Positions 5,928 to 15,246 of a stretch of 35,825 nucleotides of DNA are shown here, piece after piece. The notes beneath the pieces were generated by a model. The model worked only from the letters and a program-made list of their open reading frames with translations, made no database searches and was not told the DNA's origin. Numbering within the stretch: the stretch's first letter is position 1; each line of letters begins with the position of its first letter. Position numbers and translations under genes: made by a program. The stretch spans positions 1-35,825 of the forward strand of contig NZ_JAIEWN010000040.1 in the NCBI RefSeq assembly GCF_019599295.1. Direction: 5' to 3'. The stretch comes from Oscillochloris sp. ZM17-4. GTDB taxonomy: Bacteria; Chloroflexota; Chloroflexia; Chloroflexales; Chloroflexaceae.

Positions 5928-7658
5928 CTATGCGCTGACCGCCGCCTTCTGCTTGGCCTTCTCCTCATCGACGAGGACGCGGCGCAGCACCTTGCCGATC
6001 ATCGTCTTGGGCAGCTCCGTGCGGAACTCGACCTCGCGGGGCACCTTGTAGGGCGCCAGGTGCAGCTTGCAGAACGCGCGGATCTCCTCGGCGGTGGGGC
6101 TCTCGCCGTCCTTGACCACCACAAAGGCCTTCACCGTGTCGTCGCCGCGGGCCGGGTGCGGCACGCCCACCACCACCGCCTCCATCACCTTGGGGTGCAT
6201 GAACAGCACCTCCTCGACATCGCGCGGGAGCACCTTGAAGCCGCTGGCGATGATCATGTCCTTCTTGCGGTCGACGACGTAGAAGTAGCCGTCGCTGTCC
6301 GACTTACAGATATCGCCGGTGTGCAGCCAGCCGTCGGCGTCCACCGTGCCGGCCGTCTCCTCGGGCTGGTTCCAGTAGCCCTTCATCACCTGGGGGCCGC
6401 GCACGCACAGCTCGCCCTGCCCCTCGCCGCCGATCGGCAGCTCGGCGCCCGTCTCCAGGTCGATGATCTTCGCCTCGGTGTCGGGCACCGGGACGCCGAT
6501 GCTGCCGGCCTTGCGGGTGCCGTAGACCGGGTTGACCAGGGCCACCGGGCTGCACTCGGTCATGCCGAAGCCCTCGACCAGCCGCCCGCCGGTGAGCTCG
6601 CCGAAGCGCTCCTGCACCTCCATGGGCAGCGGGGCCGAGCCGGAGATACAGGCCTTGATGCTGCGCAGGTCGTACTCGTTGACCTTGGGGTGGTTGATGA
6701 TGCCGATATACATGGCCGGCACGCCAGGGAAGAGCGTTGTCCGCTCCTTCTGCATGACCGTCATCACATTGTCGATCGGGCGCGGGTTGGGCACGATGAT
6801 GATCTCGGCGCCCATAAAGACGCTGTAGAGCATGGCCACCGTCATCCCGTAGACGTGGAAGAAGGGGATGGCGGCCATCATCTTCTCCTGGCCGGGCCGC
6901 CCGTCCGGCAGCCACGCGTCGATCTGCTGGACGTTGGCCAGCAGGTTGCGGTGGGTGAGCATGGCGGCCTTGGGCAGGCCGGTGGTGCCGCCGGTGTATT
7001 GGAACAGGGCCACATCATCCATATCCACATTGACCCGCGGCGGGGTGGGGCCGTACTTCTCCAGCAGGTGCCCAAAGAAGAAGGTGTCCTGCTCGGGGCG
7101 CACCTCGACCCACTCGGGGGTCTTCTTCTGGGAGCTCTTGACCAGCAGGTTCGAGGGGAAGCCGAGGGTGTCGAAGACGTGGGCGACGATCACCCGCTTG
7201 ACGTTGGTGTCGGGGCGGATCTCGCGCAGCCGCGGCCAGAACAGGTTCAGGAGGACGATCGTCTCGGCGCCGCTGTCGTTCAGCTGGTGCTGCAGCTCGC
7301 GGCTGGTGTAGGTGGGGTTGGTGTTGACGACGACCGCGCCGAGGCGGATGGCGGCGAAGAAGGTGATCACATAGTGCGGGGAGTTGGGCAGCATCACCGC
7401 GATGCGGTCGCCCTTGCGCACGCCGAGCTGGTAGAGCGCCGTGGCCATGCGATCGACCTGCTCGTTCAGCTTGCGGTAGCTGGACGTACCGCCGATCGTC
7501 AGGCGGCCGCCAAGCATATAGCGCAGGACGAAGTTTGTCGCGATGTTCTCGGGGAATGTGCGCGCGGCCTTGGCGAGCAGATCGCTGAGGGTCAGGTTCT
7601 GGTAGCTAATCGTGCGTGGCACGCCCTTGTCATAAAATGAAAACCAGGGCTTGTCCAT
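5928..7658 (-). CDS. fadD: Long-chain fatty-acid--CoA ligase (acyl-CoA synthetase)
   Basis: 576 residues, normal for the AMP-forming acyl-CoA synthetase family, which activates fatty acids with ATP and CoA for beta-oxidation or lipid synthesis. Motifs: P-loop YTGGTTGLPKAAMLTH (221-236), GFGMTE (363-368), WLHTGD (444-449), the hinge DRKKDMIIASGFKVLP (463-478) and the C-terminal catalytic lysine in KTMIGKVLRR (Lys556). The start is supported by AGGAGGTG six to eight bases upstream of ATG7658. It ends against a 37-nt palindrome shared with the convergent holin-like gene. A short membrane protein precedes it by 76 bases, separated by a hairpin. Chain-length preference cannot be read from the sequence. 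Confidence 0.95.
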   Translation of the reverse strand: MDKPWFSFYDKGVPRTISYQNLTLSDLLAKAARTFPENIATNFVLRYMLGGRLTIGGTSSYRKLNEQVDRMATALYQLGVRKGDRIAVMLPNSPHYVITFFAAIRLGAVVVNTNPTYTSRELQHQLNDSGAETIVLLNLFWPRLREIRPDTNVKRVIVAHVFDTLGFPSNLLVKSSQKKTPEWVEVRPEQDTFFFGHLLEKYGPTPPRVNVDMDDVALFQYTGGTTGLPKAAMLTHRNLLANVQQIDAWLPDGRPGQEKMMAAIPFFHVYGMTVAMLYSVFMGAEIIIVPNPRPIDNVMTVMQKERTTLFPGVPAMYIGIINHPKVNEYDLRSIKACISGSAPLPMEVQERFGELTGGRLVEGFGMTECSPVALVNPVYGTRKAGSIGVPVPDTEAKIIDLETGAELPIGGEGQGELCVRGPQVMKGYWNQPEETAGTVDADGWLHTGDICKSDSDGYFYVVDRKKDMIIASGFKVLPRDVEEVLFMHPKVMEAVVVGVPHPARGDDTVKAFVVVKDGESPTAEEIRAFCKLHLAPYKVPREVEFRTELPKTMIGKVLRRVLVDEEKAKQKAAVSA

Positions 7659-7697
7659 CCTGGCACCTCCTTGTGCAGCTTTGTTGTCGCTATAAAA

Positions 7698-7730
7698 GGT
7701 TTTGGGGAGGGCCGGCCCTCCCCAAAAACC
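7698..7730. terminator. GC-rich hairpin between the 56-residue protein gene and fadD
   Basis: GGTTTTGGGGAGGGCC pairs with GGCCCTCCCC followed by AAAAACC, a stem of about 16 bp with almost no loop and A/T tracts on both sides. It lies directly after the stop codon of the small gene on the minus strand, so it probably ends that transcript. Confidence 0.6.
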
Positions 7731-7734
7731 TCAC

Positions 7735-7905
7735 CTACACATCATCGCGCAGCCAGCCGCGCTCGCGGGCGATGAACTTGATCGTGGCGTCATCGGGCGG
7801 GTAGAGGCCGGCCATCTGATAGGCGTAGGCCAGCAGCGCCGCGCCGCCGATCAGGCCGACCATGAGCCCGAAGAGGAACGTGATCGCGCCAATTACCTGC
7901 TTCAT
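7735..7905 (-). CDS. Small single-pass membrane protein of unknown function
   Basis: 56 residues. An N-terminal hydrophobic segment, VIGAITFLFGLMVGLIGGAALLA, forms one membrane helix. It is followed by a short polar tail with PPDDATIKFIARERGWLRDD that would lie outside the membrane, most likely in the cytoplasm if positive residues dominate there. The start is well supported: GGAGG lies seven bases before ATG7905. I do not recognise a family. It sits upstream of fadD on the same strand, but a strong hairpin separates the two. The region upstream is filled by heptamer repeats, so its promoter is not obvious. Confidence 0.7.
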   Translation of the reverse strand: MKQVIGAITFLFGLMVGLIGGAALLAYAYQMAGLYPPDDATIKFIARERGWLRDDV

Positions 7906-7913
7906 AGAAACCT

Positions 7914-8111
7914 CCGTATGAGGGTACAGATGAGCGTACAGGATACAAGGTACAGGGCACAGGCTGATGCCTGATGGTATGGCGATATTGTACCATAGAG
8001 CACTGAGAGGCTGAGGGGCTGAGACACTGAGATACTGATGGTACAATAGGGAGTAATGTTCTCGACCTGTACCCTGTACCCTGTACCCTGTACCCTGTAC
8101 CCTGTACCCTG
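7914..8111. repeat. Heptamer array, unit TGTACCC, with degenerate left arm and an embedded octamer run
   Basis: The right arm (about 8064-8111) is at least six near-perfect tandem copies of TGTACCC. The left arm (7919-7964) holds degenerate complementary units such as GGGTACA, GTACAGG and GCACAGG. Between them, 8008-8037 has four octamers of CTGAGxxx type, resembling the 30907-31086 array. The right arm ends two bases before the SelD ribosome-binding site. No gene is seen in 7906-8121. Confidence 0.85.
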
Positions 8112-8121
8112 GAGAGATCGC

Positions 8122-9168
8122 ATGGATCAGCGCGCGCGTGTTCGGCTCACGAGCATGGCGGCCTGCGCAGGCTGAGCGTCGAAGATGGGGCCGGGCGCCC
8201 TATCCGCCGTCCTCAGCGCGCTGCGTCTGCCGACGAGCCCGAGCCTGCTGGTCGGGCTCGATGTTGGCGATGACGCCGCCGTCTACAAAATTGATGACTC
8301 CACCGCCCTCGTGCAGACGGTGGACTTCTTCCCGCCGATCGTGGACGACCCCTACACCTTCGGGGCTATCGCTGCGGCCAACGCCCTGAGCGATGTCTAC
8401 GCCATGGGCGGCCGGCCGATCACGGCCCTCTCGGTGGCAGCCTTCCCCGTCGACCTCGACCCCGAGATCATCGTGGCCATCCTCCAGGGCGGGGCCGATA
8501 TGCTGGCCGAGGCCGGCGCGGTGCTGGCCGGCGGCCACACCGTCACCGACCGCGAGCCGAAGTTTGGCTTGAGCGTGACGGGGCTGGTCCACCCGGACCG
8601 GATCCTGACCAAGGGCGGGGCGCGGCCAGGCGATGCGCTGCTGCTCACCAAGCCGGTCGGCACCGGCCTGATCACCTCGGCCGCCAAGTGGGACCAGGTC
8701 GGCGACGGGGACCTGGAGGCGGCCGTGGCAAGCATGCTGGTGCTGAACAAGCTGGCCGCCGAGCTCACCGCCGACCTGGAGGTCCACGCCGCCACCGACA
8801 TCACTGGCTTCGGCCTGCTGGGCCACGCCGCCGAGGTCGCCCGGGCCAGCGGGGCGGGCATGCGCTTCCGCATCGCCGACCTGCCGCTGCTCCAGGGCGC
8901 GCTGACCTACGCCCGCGCCGGGCTCATCCCCGGCGGGCTCGACCGCAACCGCGAGTTCCTGGAGGAGGGCGGCTACCTGCGCTACGATGACGGGGTGGAT
9001 GAGGCCTACCGCCTGCTCTTCCACGACCCGCAGACCTCGGGGGGGCTGCTGTTCGCCATGCCGCCCGCCGCCGCCGCAGAGCTGACGCGCCGCTGCGCGG
9101 GCGCCGGCCAGGGCTGCTGGCAGGTCGGCGCGGTGGTTGCGGGCGAGGGGATTGTGGTGACGGCGTAG
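8122..9168 (+). CDS. selD: Selenide, water dikinase (selenophosphate synthetase), probable selenoprotein with UGA-encoded residue 18
   Basis: SelD makes selenophosphate from selenide and ATP for selenocysteine and selenouridine synthesis. The uninterrupted frame from ATG8185 gives 327 residues but lacks the active site. Extending upstream in the same frame to ATG8122 (GGAGAG at 8111-8116) gives RVRLTSMAACAG-UGA-ASKMGPGAL. This aligns with E. coli SelD RLTQYSHGAGCGCKISP, so the TGA at 8173-8175 falls exactly on catalytic Cys17, and Lys21 matches Lys20. Downstream family motifs are GLDVGDDAAVY, TVDFFPPIVDDPYTFG, AMGGRPITA, AGGHTV and DPQTSGGLL. A hairpin suited to a bacterial SECIS follows the TGA. 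The total would be 348 residues, normal for the family. selA, selB and selC are not in the window. A pseudogene or assembly error is the alternative. The stop lies in a 59-nt palindrome. Confidence 0.9.
8184..8204 (+). promoter_or_regulatory. Candidate bacterial SECIS element in selD
   Basis: Eight bases after the in-frame TGA, GATGGGGC pairs with GCGCCCTATC-type sequence as an 8-bp stem (one G-U) with the five-base loop CGGGC. The loop begins about 16 bases downstream of the UGA and has guanines at its tip. This is within the distance and loop style known for bacterial SECIS hairpins read by SelB. Structure is by eye only. Confidence 0.6.
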
Positions 9169-9223
9169 GGCCGAAGCATTGGGCGCTGCCGCGAAGCGGC
9201 AGCGCCCAATGCTTCGGCCCTAC
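9165..9223. terminator. 59-nt perfect palindrome with GAA loop (family B copy 1)
   Basis: Two exact 28-base arms beginning GTAGGGCCGAAGCATT around the loop GAA. Both convergent stop codons, selD TAG (9166-9168) and the DUF2156 gene (9220-9222), lie inside it, so it is placed to end transcription from both sides. The outer 16 bases recur at 16949-17023. Confidence 0.8.
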
Positions 9224-10173
9224 CCCAGGGCGAGGCGCAGACAGCCGGAGGCCGCGAAGAGCTCGGCGAGCACGAGCAGCGAGAGGCGCGGCCGGGCGCA
9301 GAGGTAGACCGGCCGCCACTGGGGGGCGAACTTCGCCTTGAAGCGCAGCAGGCCCTCGGCGTTATAGACGTAGCGCAGGCTCTGGCCGACCGCGCTGATC
9401 AGCCGCTCGCCGGGGCGCAGGTCGCTGTCGTCGAGGTGGTAGAAGGGCGCCTCGTTCAGGCTCAGGCGGCGCACGCCCTCCTCGCGCAGCTGGGCGCCGG
9501 CGAAGACGAAGAGGCTCTCCATCACCCCGCCGGGCGCATCGGGCGCGCGCAGCATCAGCTCGGTGACGGCGGCCATCGGGCTGGGCGACGAGATCAGGAT
9601 GGCGCCCTGCCATGCGCCGTCGTCGCGGTCGAAGACAAAGAGCCGGGTGCCCGGCACAAACTCGCTGCGGAAGAGGTCGTGCAGCTGGGGGCGCCCCCCG
9701 TAGCGCGCCCGCGCCGCGAAGGCGCGCAGCAGCCGGGCGCCTTCCTGGCTCCAGGGGATCTCGCGGGCCGCGCCGTGGCGGCGGGCCTGCTTGACCATCT
9801 TCGTCACCGCCCGGCGGCGCATGCCCTCGCCATCAAGGTCGACGAGCGCCTCCACGCCGGCCCGCGCGGTGGCCCAGCCCTGGCGGCTGAGGAAGCCGGC
9901 GAGGGCCGGGCCGCAGCCGCGGATCATGGCCCCCGGCAGATCCGCGAGCCAGTCGCCATAGAGCTGCTCGAAGCTGTAGCACGCCGGCAGGTCGGCGTAG
10001 GCCACCCAGCTGAGCCGCGAGAGCGGCAGCCGTCGCACGGTGAGCGCGGGCGCGTCGACGCCCCCGCGCGCCCAGCTCAGCGGGAGCTCGGGGCCAACCA
10101 GCGAGTCGGCGATGGCGCGGGCGGGTGAGTGCGGCAGCGTCGCCGAACGGGTTGGCAGGATTGAGAGGCTCAC
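9220..10173 (-). CDS. DUF2156 / MprF C-terminal-domain-like protein without a membrane part
   Basis: 317 residues. The C-terminal half resembles the GNAT-like catalytic domain of phosphatidylglycerol lysyltransferases: LMLRAPDAPGGVMESLFV, LSLNEAPF and the ending GLLRFKAKFAPQWRPVYL, close to the MprF pattern GLxxFKxKFxPxWxPxYL. That domain transfers an amino acid from aminoacyl-tRNA onto a lipid. No flippase-type helices precede it; the last 20 residues (LSLLVLAELFAASGCLRLAL) are hydrophobic. The start is a GTG at 10173 without a clear ribosome site, so the first 30 residues are uncertain. It is convergent with selD and shares a palindromic terminator. Substrate and acceptor are unknown. Confidence 0.72.
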   Translation of the reverse strand: MSLSILPTRSATLPHSPARAIADSLVGPELPLSWARGGVDAPALTVRRLPLSRLSWVAYADLPACYSFEQLYGDWLADLPGAMIRGCGPALAGFLSRQGWATARAGVEALVDLDGEGMRRRAVTKMVKQARRHGAAREIPWSQEGARLLRAFAARARYGGRPQLHDLFRSEFVPGTRLFVFDRDDGAWQGAILISSPSPMAAVTELMLRAPDAPGGVMESLFVFAGAQLREEGVRRLSLNEAPFYHLDDSDLRPGERLISAVGQSLRYVYNAEGLLRFKAKFAPQWRPVYLCARPRLSLLVLAELFAASGCLRLALG

Positions 10174-10273
10174 AGGATTTCTGGTATGGTATGCACATTA
10201 TTTGCACATCTACACGTAAGTGTGCCCCCACCAGCCGGATCTGTCAACCCCAAAACCAATCGGCTGATCGCAC

Positions 10274-10312
10274 GATGGGGAAGGGGCCAGCTCCGCTGGC
10301 CCCTTCCCCATC
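10274..10312. terminator. 39-nt perfect hairpin after the PhyH gene
   Basis: GATGGGGAAGGGGCCAGC and its exact reverse complement around TCC. It lies directly downstream (minus strand) of the PhyH stop at 10317 and upstream of the DUF2156 gene, so the two minus-strand genes are probably separate transcripts. Confidence 0.65.
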
Positions 10313-10316
10313 AGAT

Positions 10317-11264
10317 CTACTCCCTCCCGGCGTCGCCGGCGCTGCAGTAGGAGCCCGACATATGCACCTCGTGGGCCACCTTCAGCTCGGCCTCCTCGGA
10401 GCCGAGCGCCGCCGGGCGCAGCTCGGCGTCCGCCCGCCAGCTGAACGGCTCGGCCTGCGGGTAGGCCCGGCCGTAGGCAGCCAGGCCCAGCGGCAGCAGG
10501 CGCATGCGCCGCGCGATCCACGCGCGATCCCACGGCCCGTCCGCGATGATCTCCTCCGCCGCACGAAACTCGTAGTAGATCGTCCGCCGCAGACCCTTGC
10601 CCTCCACCCTCGGCGAGCCGTGGACCACCATCACATTGTGCAGCAGCACGTCGCCGGGGTGCATCTCGACCTCGACCGTGTCGGGGTGCTCCCAGCCGTA
10701 GGCGTCGGTCAGCGCGCAGATATCCTGGCGCTGGCGGTGGGTGCCGGGCAGCACGCGCAGGGCGCCGGCACCCGGCAGCGACGGGTCGAGGTAGAGGTCG
10801 AAGTTGAAGATCCGGTAGCGCTGCGTGGGCTGCACGGCGTCCTGGTGCCAGGGGATGCGCTCGCCGTCGCCGGCCTGCTTGAAGACCATGGACTCGTAGG
10901 TGGGCACGAAGTTCGGCCCGCAGAGGCTCTCGGCGACGGCGAGGACCTGCGGGCTGCCGAGTAGCTCCAGCGAGGCGGCCTGCCCCTTGTTGTGCAGGTA
11001 GTTGACTCGGAACAGGGCCGGGCCGGCGGGGCGCTGGGCGAAGTTGTAGTCGTCGCCGGCCTGCTCGGGGCTGACGCGCTCGCCGTCGGCGATCCAGGCC
11101 TGTCCGGCGGCCTGGAGCCGCGCAAGCATGTCGGCGGGTATCCAGCTGCGCAGGATGAGGTAGCCGTGCTCGTCGTAGAATCGGATCTGCTCGTCGGTCA
11201 GGTGGTGGGGCGTGCGCTCGTCCTCGGCCAGGTAGATCGGCGGCATCTCGACAGTCGTTGTCAT
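10317..11264 (-). CDS. Phytanoyl-CoA dioxygenase (PhyH) family protein
   Basis: 315 residues, complete for the family of cytoplasmic Fe(II)/2-oxoglutarate-dependent oxygenases. The iron facial triad is visible as His140-x-Asp142 in IPWHQDAVQ and His215 in GDVLLHNVMVVHGS, with a 2-oxoglutarate-binding arginine likely at 226/227 in GLRRTIYYEF. The N-terminal DEQIRFYDEHGYLILRSWIP is the usual PhyH opening. ATG11264 has GGAGAG about 11 bases upstream. The substrate cannot be deduced: this family hydroxylates fatty acyl groups, ectoine and many secondary metabolites. Its neighbours (DUF2156 protein, FmdB) give no pathway, and hairpins isolate it on the downstream side. Confidence 0.9.
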   Translation of the reverse strand: MTTTVEMPPIYLAEDERTPHHLTDEQIRFYDEHGYLILRSWIPADMLARLQAAGQAWIADGERVSPEQAGDDYNFAQRPAGPALFRVNYLHNKGQAASLELLGSPQVLAVAESLCGPNFVPTYESMVFKQAGDGERIPWHQDAVQPTQRYRIFNFDLYLDPSLPGAGALRVLPGTHRQRQDICALTDAYGWEHPDTVEVEMHPGDVLLHNVMVVHGSPRVEGKGLRRTIYYEFRAAEEIIADGPWDRAWIARRMRLLPLGLAAYGRAYPQAEPFSWRADAELRPAALGSEEAELKVAHEVHMSGSYCSAGDAGRE

Positions 11265-11355
11265 AGGGCTCTCCAGTGAGTGGGGCGGTCGATAGTGATA
11301 AGTGTAGCATAAGCGCCGCGCGCCAGGCCAGAGGCAAACTCTAACATCCCTCTTA

Positions 11356-11384
11356 TTGCGCGCTGTACTTGCTTCAGGTACAAT
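11356..11384 (+). promoter_or_regulatory. Probable sigma-70-type promoter of the fmdB-type gene
   Basis: TTGCGC (11356-11361), a 17-base gap and TACAAT (11379-11384). The leader to ATG11440 would be about 49 bases and contains GGGAGG 12 bases before the start. Identified by eye. Confidence 0.5.
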
Positions 11385-11439
11385 AGAGGGCAGCGAGCAG
11401 CCGTTGTAAGATGCGACCTTCAGGGAGGGTTGTAGCGTT

Positions 11440-11772
11440 ATGCCGACCTACGTCTATGCGTGTAAGAGCTGTGGCAATCAGTTCGAGAAGTTCCAGAGCT
11501 TCAAGGAAGACCCGCTCACCGTCTGCCCCTGCGGCCAGGAGGGCCAGGTGCGCCGGGTGATCCAGCCCGCCGGCGTGGTCTTCAAGGGCTCCGGCTGGTA
11601 CATTAACGATAGCCGCGGTAGCAGCAGCACCGCCGTCGTCGGCGACACCGCCAAGGCCGAGAAGACCGACACGGCCGACACGGCCGAGAAGAAGGCTGAT
11701 ACGGTCGAGAAGGCCAGCACCAGCGAGAAGAGCGAAACCAGTGCCCCTGCGCCTGCCAGCCCTGCTGAATAG
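11440..11772 (+). CDS. FmdB family zinc-ribbon protein
   Basis: 110 residues. The N-terminal 45 residues are the FmdB (CxxC_CxxC_SSSS) zinc ribbon: MPTYVYACKSCGNQFE, then CPCG, then VRRVIQPAGVVFKGSGWY. The four zinc cysteines are Cys8, Cys11, Cys30 and Cys32. The second half is a low-complexity Ala/Thr/Glu/Ser tail (KTDTADTAEKKADTVEK...) that is probably unstructured. The family is often labelled a regulator of amidase genes, but for most members, this one included, the role is unknown; a nucleic-acid or protein contact is plausible. It has its own promoter and is followed by a hairpin, so it looks monocistronic. Confidence 0.88.
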   Translation: MPTYVYACKSCGNQFEKFQSFKEDPLTVCPCGQEGQVRRVIQPAGVVFKGSGWYINDSRGSSSTAVVGDTAKAEKTDTADTAEKKADTVEKASTSEKSETSAPAPASPAE

Positions 11773-11849
11773 CTCCCCCGCGAACCCTACGGGGTCGGGC
11801 CACATGATCCGGCCCGCCCCACTCTCTTGCCTCGGGTGCGTCTGTAGCT

Positions 11850-11876
11850 AGGGGCGCTGTCGATGACAGCGCCCCT
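11850..11876 (+). terminator. Hairpin between the fmdB-type gene and cysE
   Basis: AGGGGCGCTGTC and its exact reverse complement around GAT, followed by CTCTCTTCG. A 12-bp stem with a pyrimidine-rich tail, 77 bases after the fmdB-type stop; a terminator is likely. Confidence 0.6.
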
Positions 11877-11932
11877 CTCTTCGTGTGCCCCCCACGCCCG
11901 AATATCTTACGGCGACCCAGCAGGAGAACCTC

Positions 11933-12700
11933 ATGTCCCTCTCCAGCGCGATCCGCACGCTGCGCGACGATGTGCGCGCAATCTTTCGCAACGACCCGGC
12001 GGCCAACAGCCTCGCCGAGGTGCTGCTCTACCCCGGACTCCACGCCATCCTGCTCCACCGGCTGGCCCACGCCATCTGGAAGCGCCGGGTCCCCTTCCTG
12101 CCCCGCTATATCTCGCAGGCATCCCGCTTCTGGACCGGCATCGAGATCCACCCCGGCGCGACGATCGGCTGCGGCTTCTTCATCGACCACGGCATGGGCG
12201 TGGTGATCGGCGAGACGACCGAGATCGGCGACCGGGTCATGCTCTACCAGGGCGTCACCCTCGGCGGCACCGGCAAGCAGTCCGGCAAGCGCCACCCCAC
12301 CCTCGATGACGATGTGGTCGTCGGCGTCGGCGCCAGCGTCCTCGGCGCGATCACCGTCGGCAAGGGCGCCCGCATCGGCGGCGGCGCCGTGGTGGTGAAG
12401 GACGTGCCGCCCCACTCCACCGCCATCGGCGTGCCCGCCCGCATCGTCGCCACCCGCGACCCGGCCACCGGCCTCACCCGCCGCATCGAGGATCTGCCCG
12501 ACCCCGAGGGCGAGATGCTCCGCGGCCTGCGGGCCAAGGTGCTTGAGCTTGAGGATCGCCTCGCCGACCTGGAGGATACGACGCAGACCCACCACGCCGA
12601 GCATCACCTGGCCTACGACGCCCTGCCCGCGAGCCTCTGGCGCACCCTCGATGAAACTGGCAAGGCCAACGAGGAGTATAATCTCGGCGCCGGGATCTGA
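11933..12700 (+). CDS. cysE: Serine O-acetyltransferase
   Basis: 255 residues. It acetylates L-serine with acetyl-CoA, the first step of cysteine synthesis. The short N-terminal helical part ([20 protein letters not shown]) is followed by the left-handed beta-helix hexapeptide repeats: the [10 protein letters not shown] region, [40 protein letters not shown] and [19 protein letters not shown]. Catalytic His in IDHGMG and the conserved GGTGK loop are present. The length fits the short EpsC-type bacterial enzymes; the last 60 residues form a charged, probably coiled tail. ATG11933 is selected over an upstream ATG at 11885 because AGGAGA lies about 10 bases upstream. cysS follows after 56 bases that contain a palindrome. 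Confidence 0.95.
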   Translation: MSLSSAIRTLRDDVRAIFRNDPAANSLAEVLLYPGLHAILLHRLAHAIWKRRVPFLPRYISQASRFWTGIEIHPGATIGCGFFIDHGMGVVIGETTEIGDRVMLYQGVTLGGTGKQSGKRHPTLDDDVVVGVGASVLGAITVGKGARIGGGAVVVKDVPPHSTAIGVPARIVATRDPATGLTRRIEDLPDPEGEMLRGLRAKVLELEDRLADLEDTTQTHHAEHHLAYDALPASLWRTLDETGKANEEYNLGAGI

Positions 12701-12709
12701 GGCTCTTAT

Positions 12710-12746
12710 GTAAGGGCGTAGCAGCGCCGCGCTGCTGCGCCCTTAC
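12710..12746. repeat. 37-nt palindrome, family A copy 2, between cysE and cysS
   Basis: Same sequence as the copy at 5877 with one change in the left arm (GGGCGTAG for GGGCGCAG), tolerated as a G-U pair. It lies between two co-directional genes and ends ten bases before the cysS ATG, so it could attenuate read-through or affect the cysS ribosome site. Confidence 0.75.
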
Positions 12747-12756
12747 GGGGATAGCT

Positions 12757-14168
<1,412 letters not shown>

Positions 14169-14169
<1 letters not shown>

Positions 14170-14234
14170 ATTGCAGATTGCAGATTGCAGATTTCCGCTG
14201 CAATCTGCAATCTGCAATCTGCAATCTGCAATCA
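14169..14234. repeat. Two-armed heptamer array, unit GATTGCA, between cysS and prmA
   Basis: The left arm 14169-14193 has GATTGCA units; the right arm 14198-14234 has five TGCAATC units; the loop is about four to six bases. It fills the whole gap between the cysS stop and the prmA ATG and leaves no room for a normal ribosome-binding site. Confidence 0.92.
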
Positions 14235-14236
14235 AT

Positions 14237-15208
14237 ATGAGCTGGCTCGAACTTTCCGTCCAGGTCGATACCGAGTCCGTCGAGTCCGTCTCCGAGCTGC
14301 TCGCCCGCTACGGCTACAACGGCGGCGTCGTCGCCGAGCCGGCGTGGACCCCCGGCGACGAGGGGCCGGAGTTCACCTACGACCCGACCCGCCCGGTGAC
14401 GCTGCGCACCTACATCCCGCTGGACGCCCAGGCCGAGGATGTGCGCCAGCGGCTTGAGCAGGCGCTCTGGCACTTCGGCCAGATCCGCCCGATGAGCCCG
14501 CTCCAGGCCCGCACGCTGGAGGAGGAGGACTGGGCCAACGCCTGGAAGCAGCACTACAGCATCCTGCGCGTCGGCGAGCGCACCGTGGTGGTGCCCTCCT
14601 GGCTGGAGTACGAGCCGCAGCCCGACGATGTGGCGATCTTCCTCGACCCCGGCATGGCCTTCGGCACCGGGCTGCACCCGACCACCCAGCTCTGCCTGCG
14701 CCTGCTGGAGCGCTACGCCCGCCCCGGCCTGCGCACCCTGGACATCGGCACCGGCAGCGGCATCCTGGCGATCGCCGCCGCCAGGCTCGGCGCCGGCCCC
14801 GTCCTGGCCCTCGACAACGACCCGGTGGCCGCCCAGGTGGCCGCCGAGAACGTCGAGGCCAACCATGTCGGCCAGATCGTCACGGCGGCAACGGGCAGCC
14901 TTGGCGCCGGCCAGCACATGGGCCACTGGCTCAGCGGGGATTTTGGCGAGCAGGGGACAGGGGACAGGGGACAGGGCACAGAGGTTGAAGCTCAGTTCGC
15001 GCTTATTGCTGCTAATCTCATCGCCAAGGTGCTGGTGATCCTGGCCAGCGACCTCGCCGCCGCGCTCATCCCCGGCGGCTATCTTATTAGCAGCGGGATC
15101 ATCGACACCAAAGAGGCCGACGTGGCCGAGGCCTTCGCCGCCGTCGGCCTGCGCCAGGTCGAGCGCCACGCCGAGGGCGAGTGGCTGGCCCTCGTCCACA
15201 CGCGCTAG
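14237..15208 (+). CDS. prmA: Ribosomal protein L11 methyltransferase with a heptamer-encoded insertion
   Basis: 323 residues. PrmA trimethylates ribosomal protein L11. An N-terminal L11-binding domain ([19 protein letters not shown]...) is followed by [20 protein letters not shown], the [20 protein letters not shown] signature, SAM motif [19 protein letters not shown] and the post-motif [10 protein letters not shown]. Residues about 239-250 ([13 protein letters not shown]) are encoded by four tandem GGGACAG/GGCACAG units between the SAM core and the IAANL motif, a place where a short loop is normal; the frame is kept. The ATG at 14237 has no Shine-Dalgarno because a heptamer array abuts it. 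Coupling to cysS translation or a leaderless-like start is possible. Confidence 0.93.
   Translation: MSWLELSVQVDTESVESVSELLARYGYNGGVVAEPAWTPGDEGPEFTYDPTRPVTLRTYIPLDAQAEDVRQRLEQALWHFGQIRPMSPLQARTLEEEDWANAWKQHYSILRVGERTVVVPSWLEYEPQPDDVAIFLDPGMAFGTGLHPTTQLCLRLLERYARPGLRTLDIGTGSGILAIAAARLGAGPVLALDNDPVAAQVAAENVEANHVGQIVTAATGSLGAGQHMGHWLSGDFGEQGTGDRGQGTEVEAQFALIAANLIAKVLVILASDLAAALIPGGYLISSGIIDTKEADVAEAFAAVGLRQVERHAEGEWLALVHTR
14951..14983 (+). repeat. Single-armed heptamer run, unit GGGACAG, inside prmA
   Basis: Four tandem units (three GGGACAG, one GGCACAG) at 14954-14981 within the coding sequence. No complementary arm is nearby. Confidence 0.85.
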
Positions 15209-15246
15209 GGCGCGCGTGCGCATGAGGACTGCATGCCTCTGAAATG

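Noticed and set aside
8185-9168. selD starting at ATG8185
   Set aside because: It would delete the catalytic residue and the RLT motif, while the upstream in-frame segment from ATG8122 aligns with SelD apart from the UGA.
11773-11932. T-box or cysteine-responsive leader before cysE-cysS
   Set aside because: Only a simple 12-bp hairpin is present; no T-box-like TGGxACCGCG or specifier structure was found.
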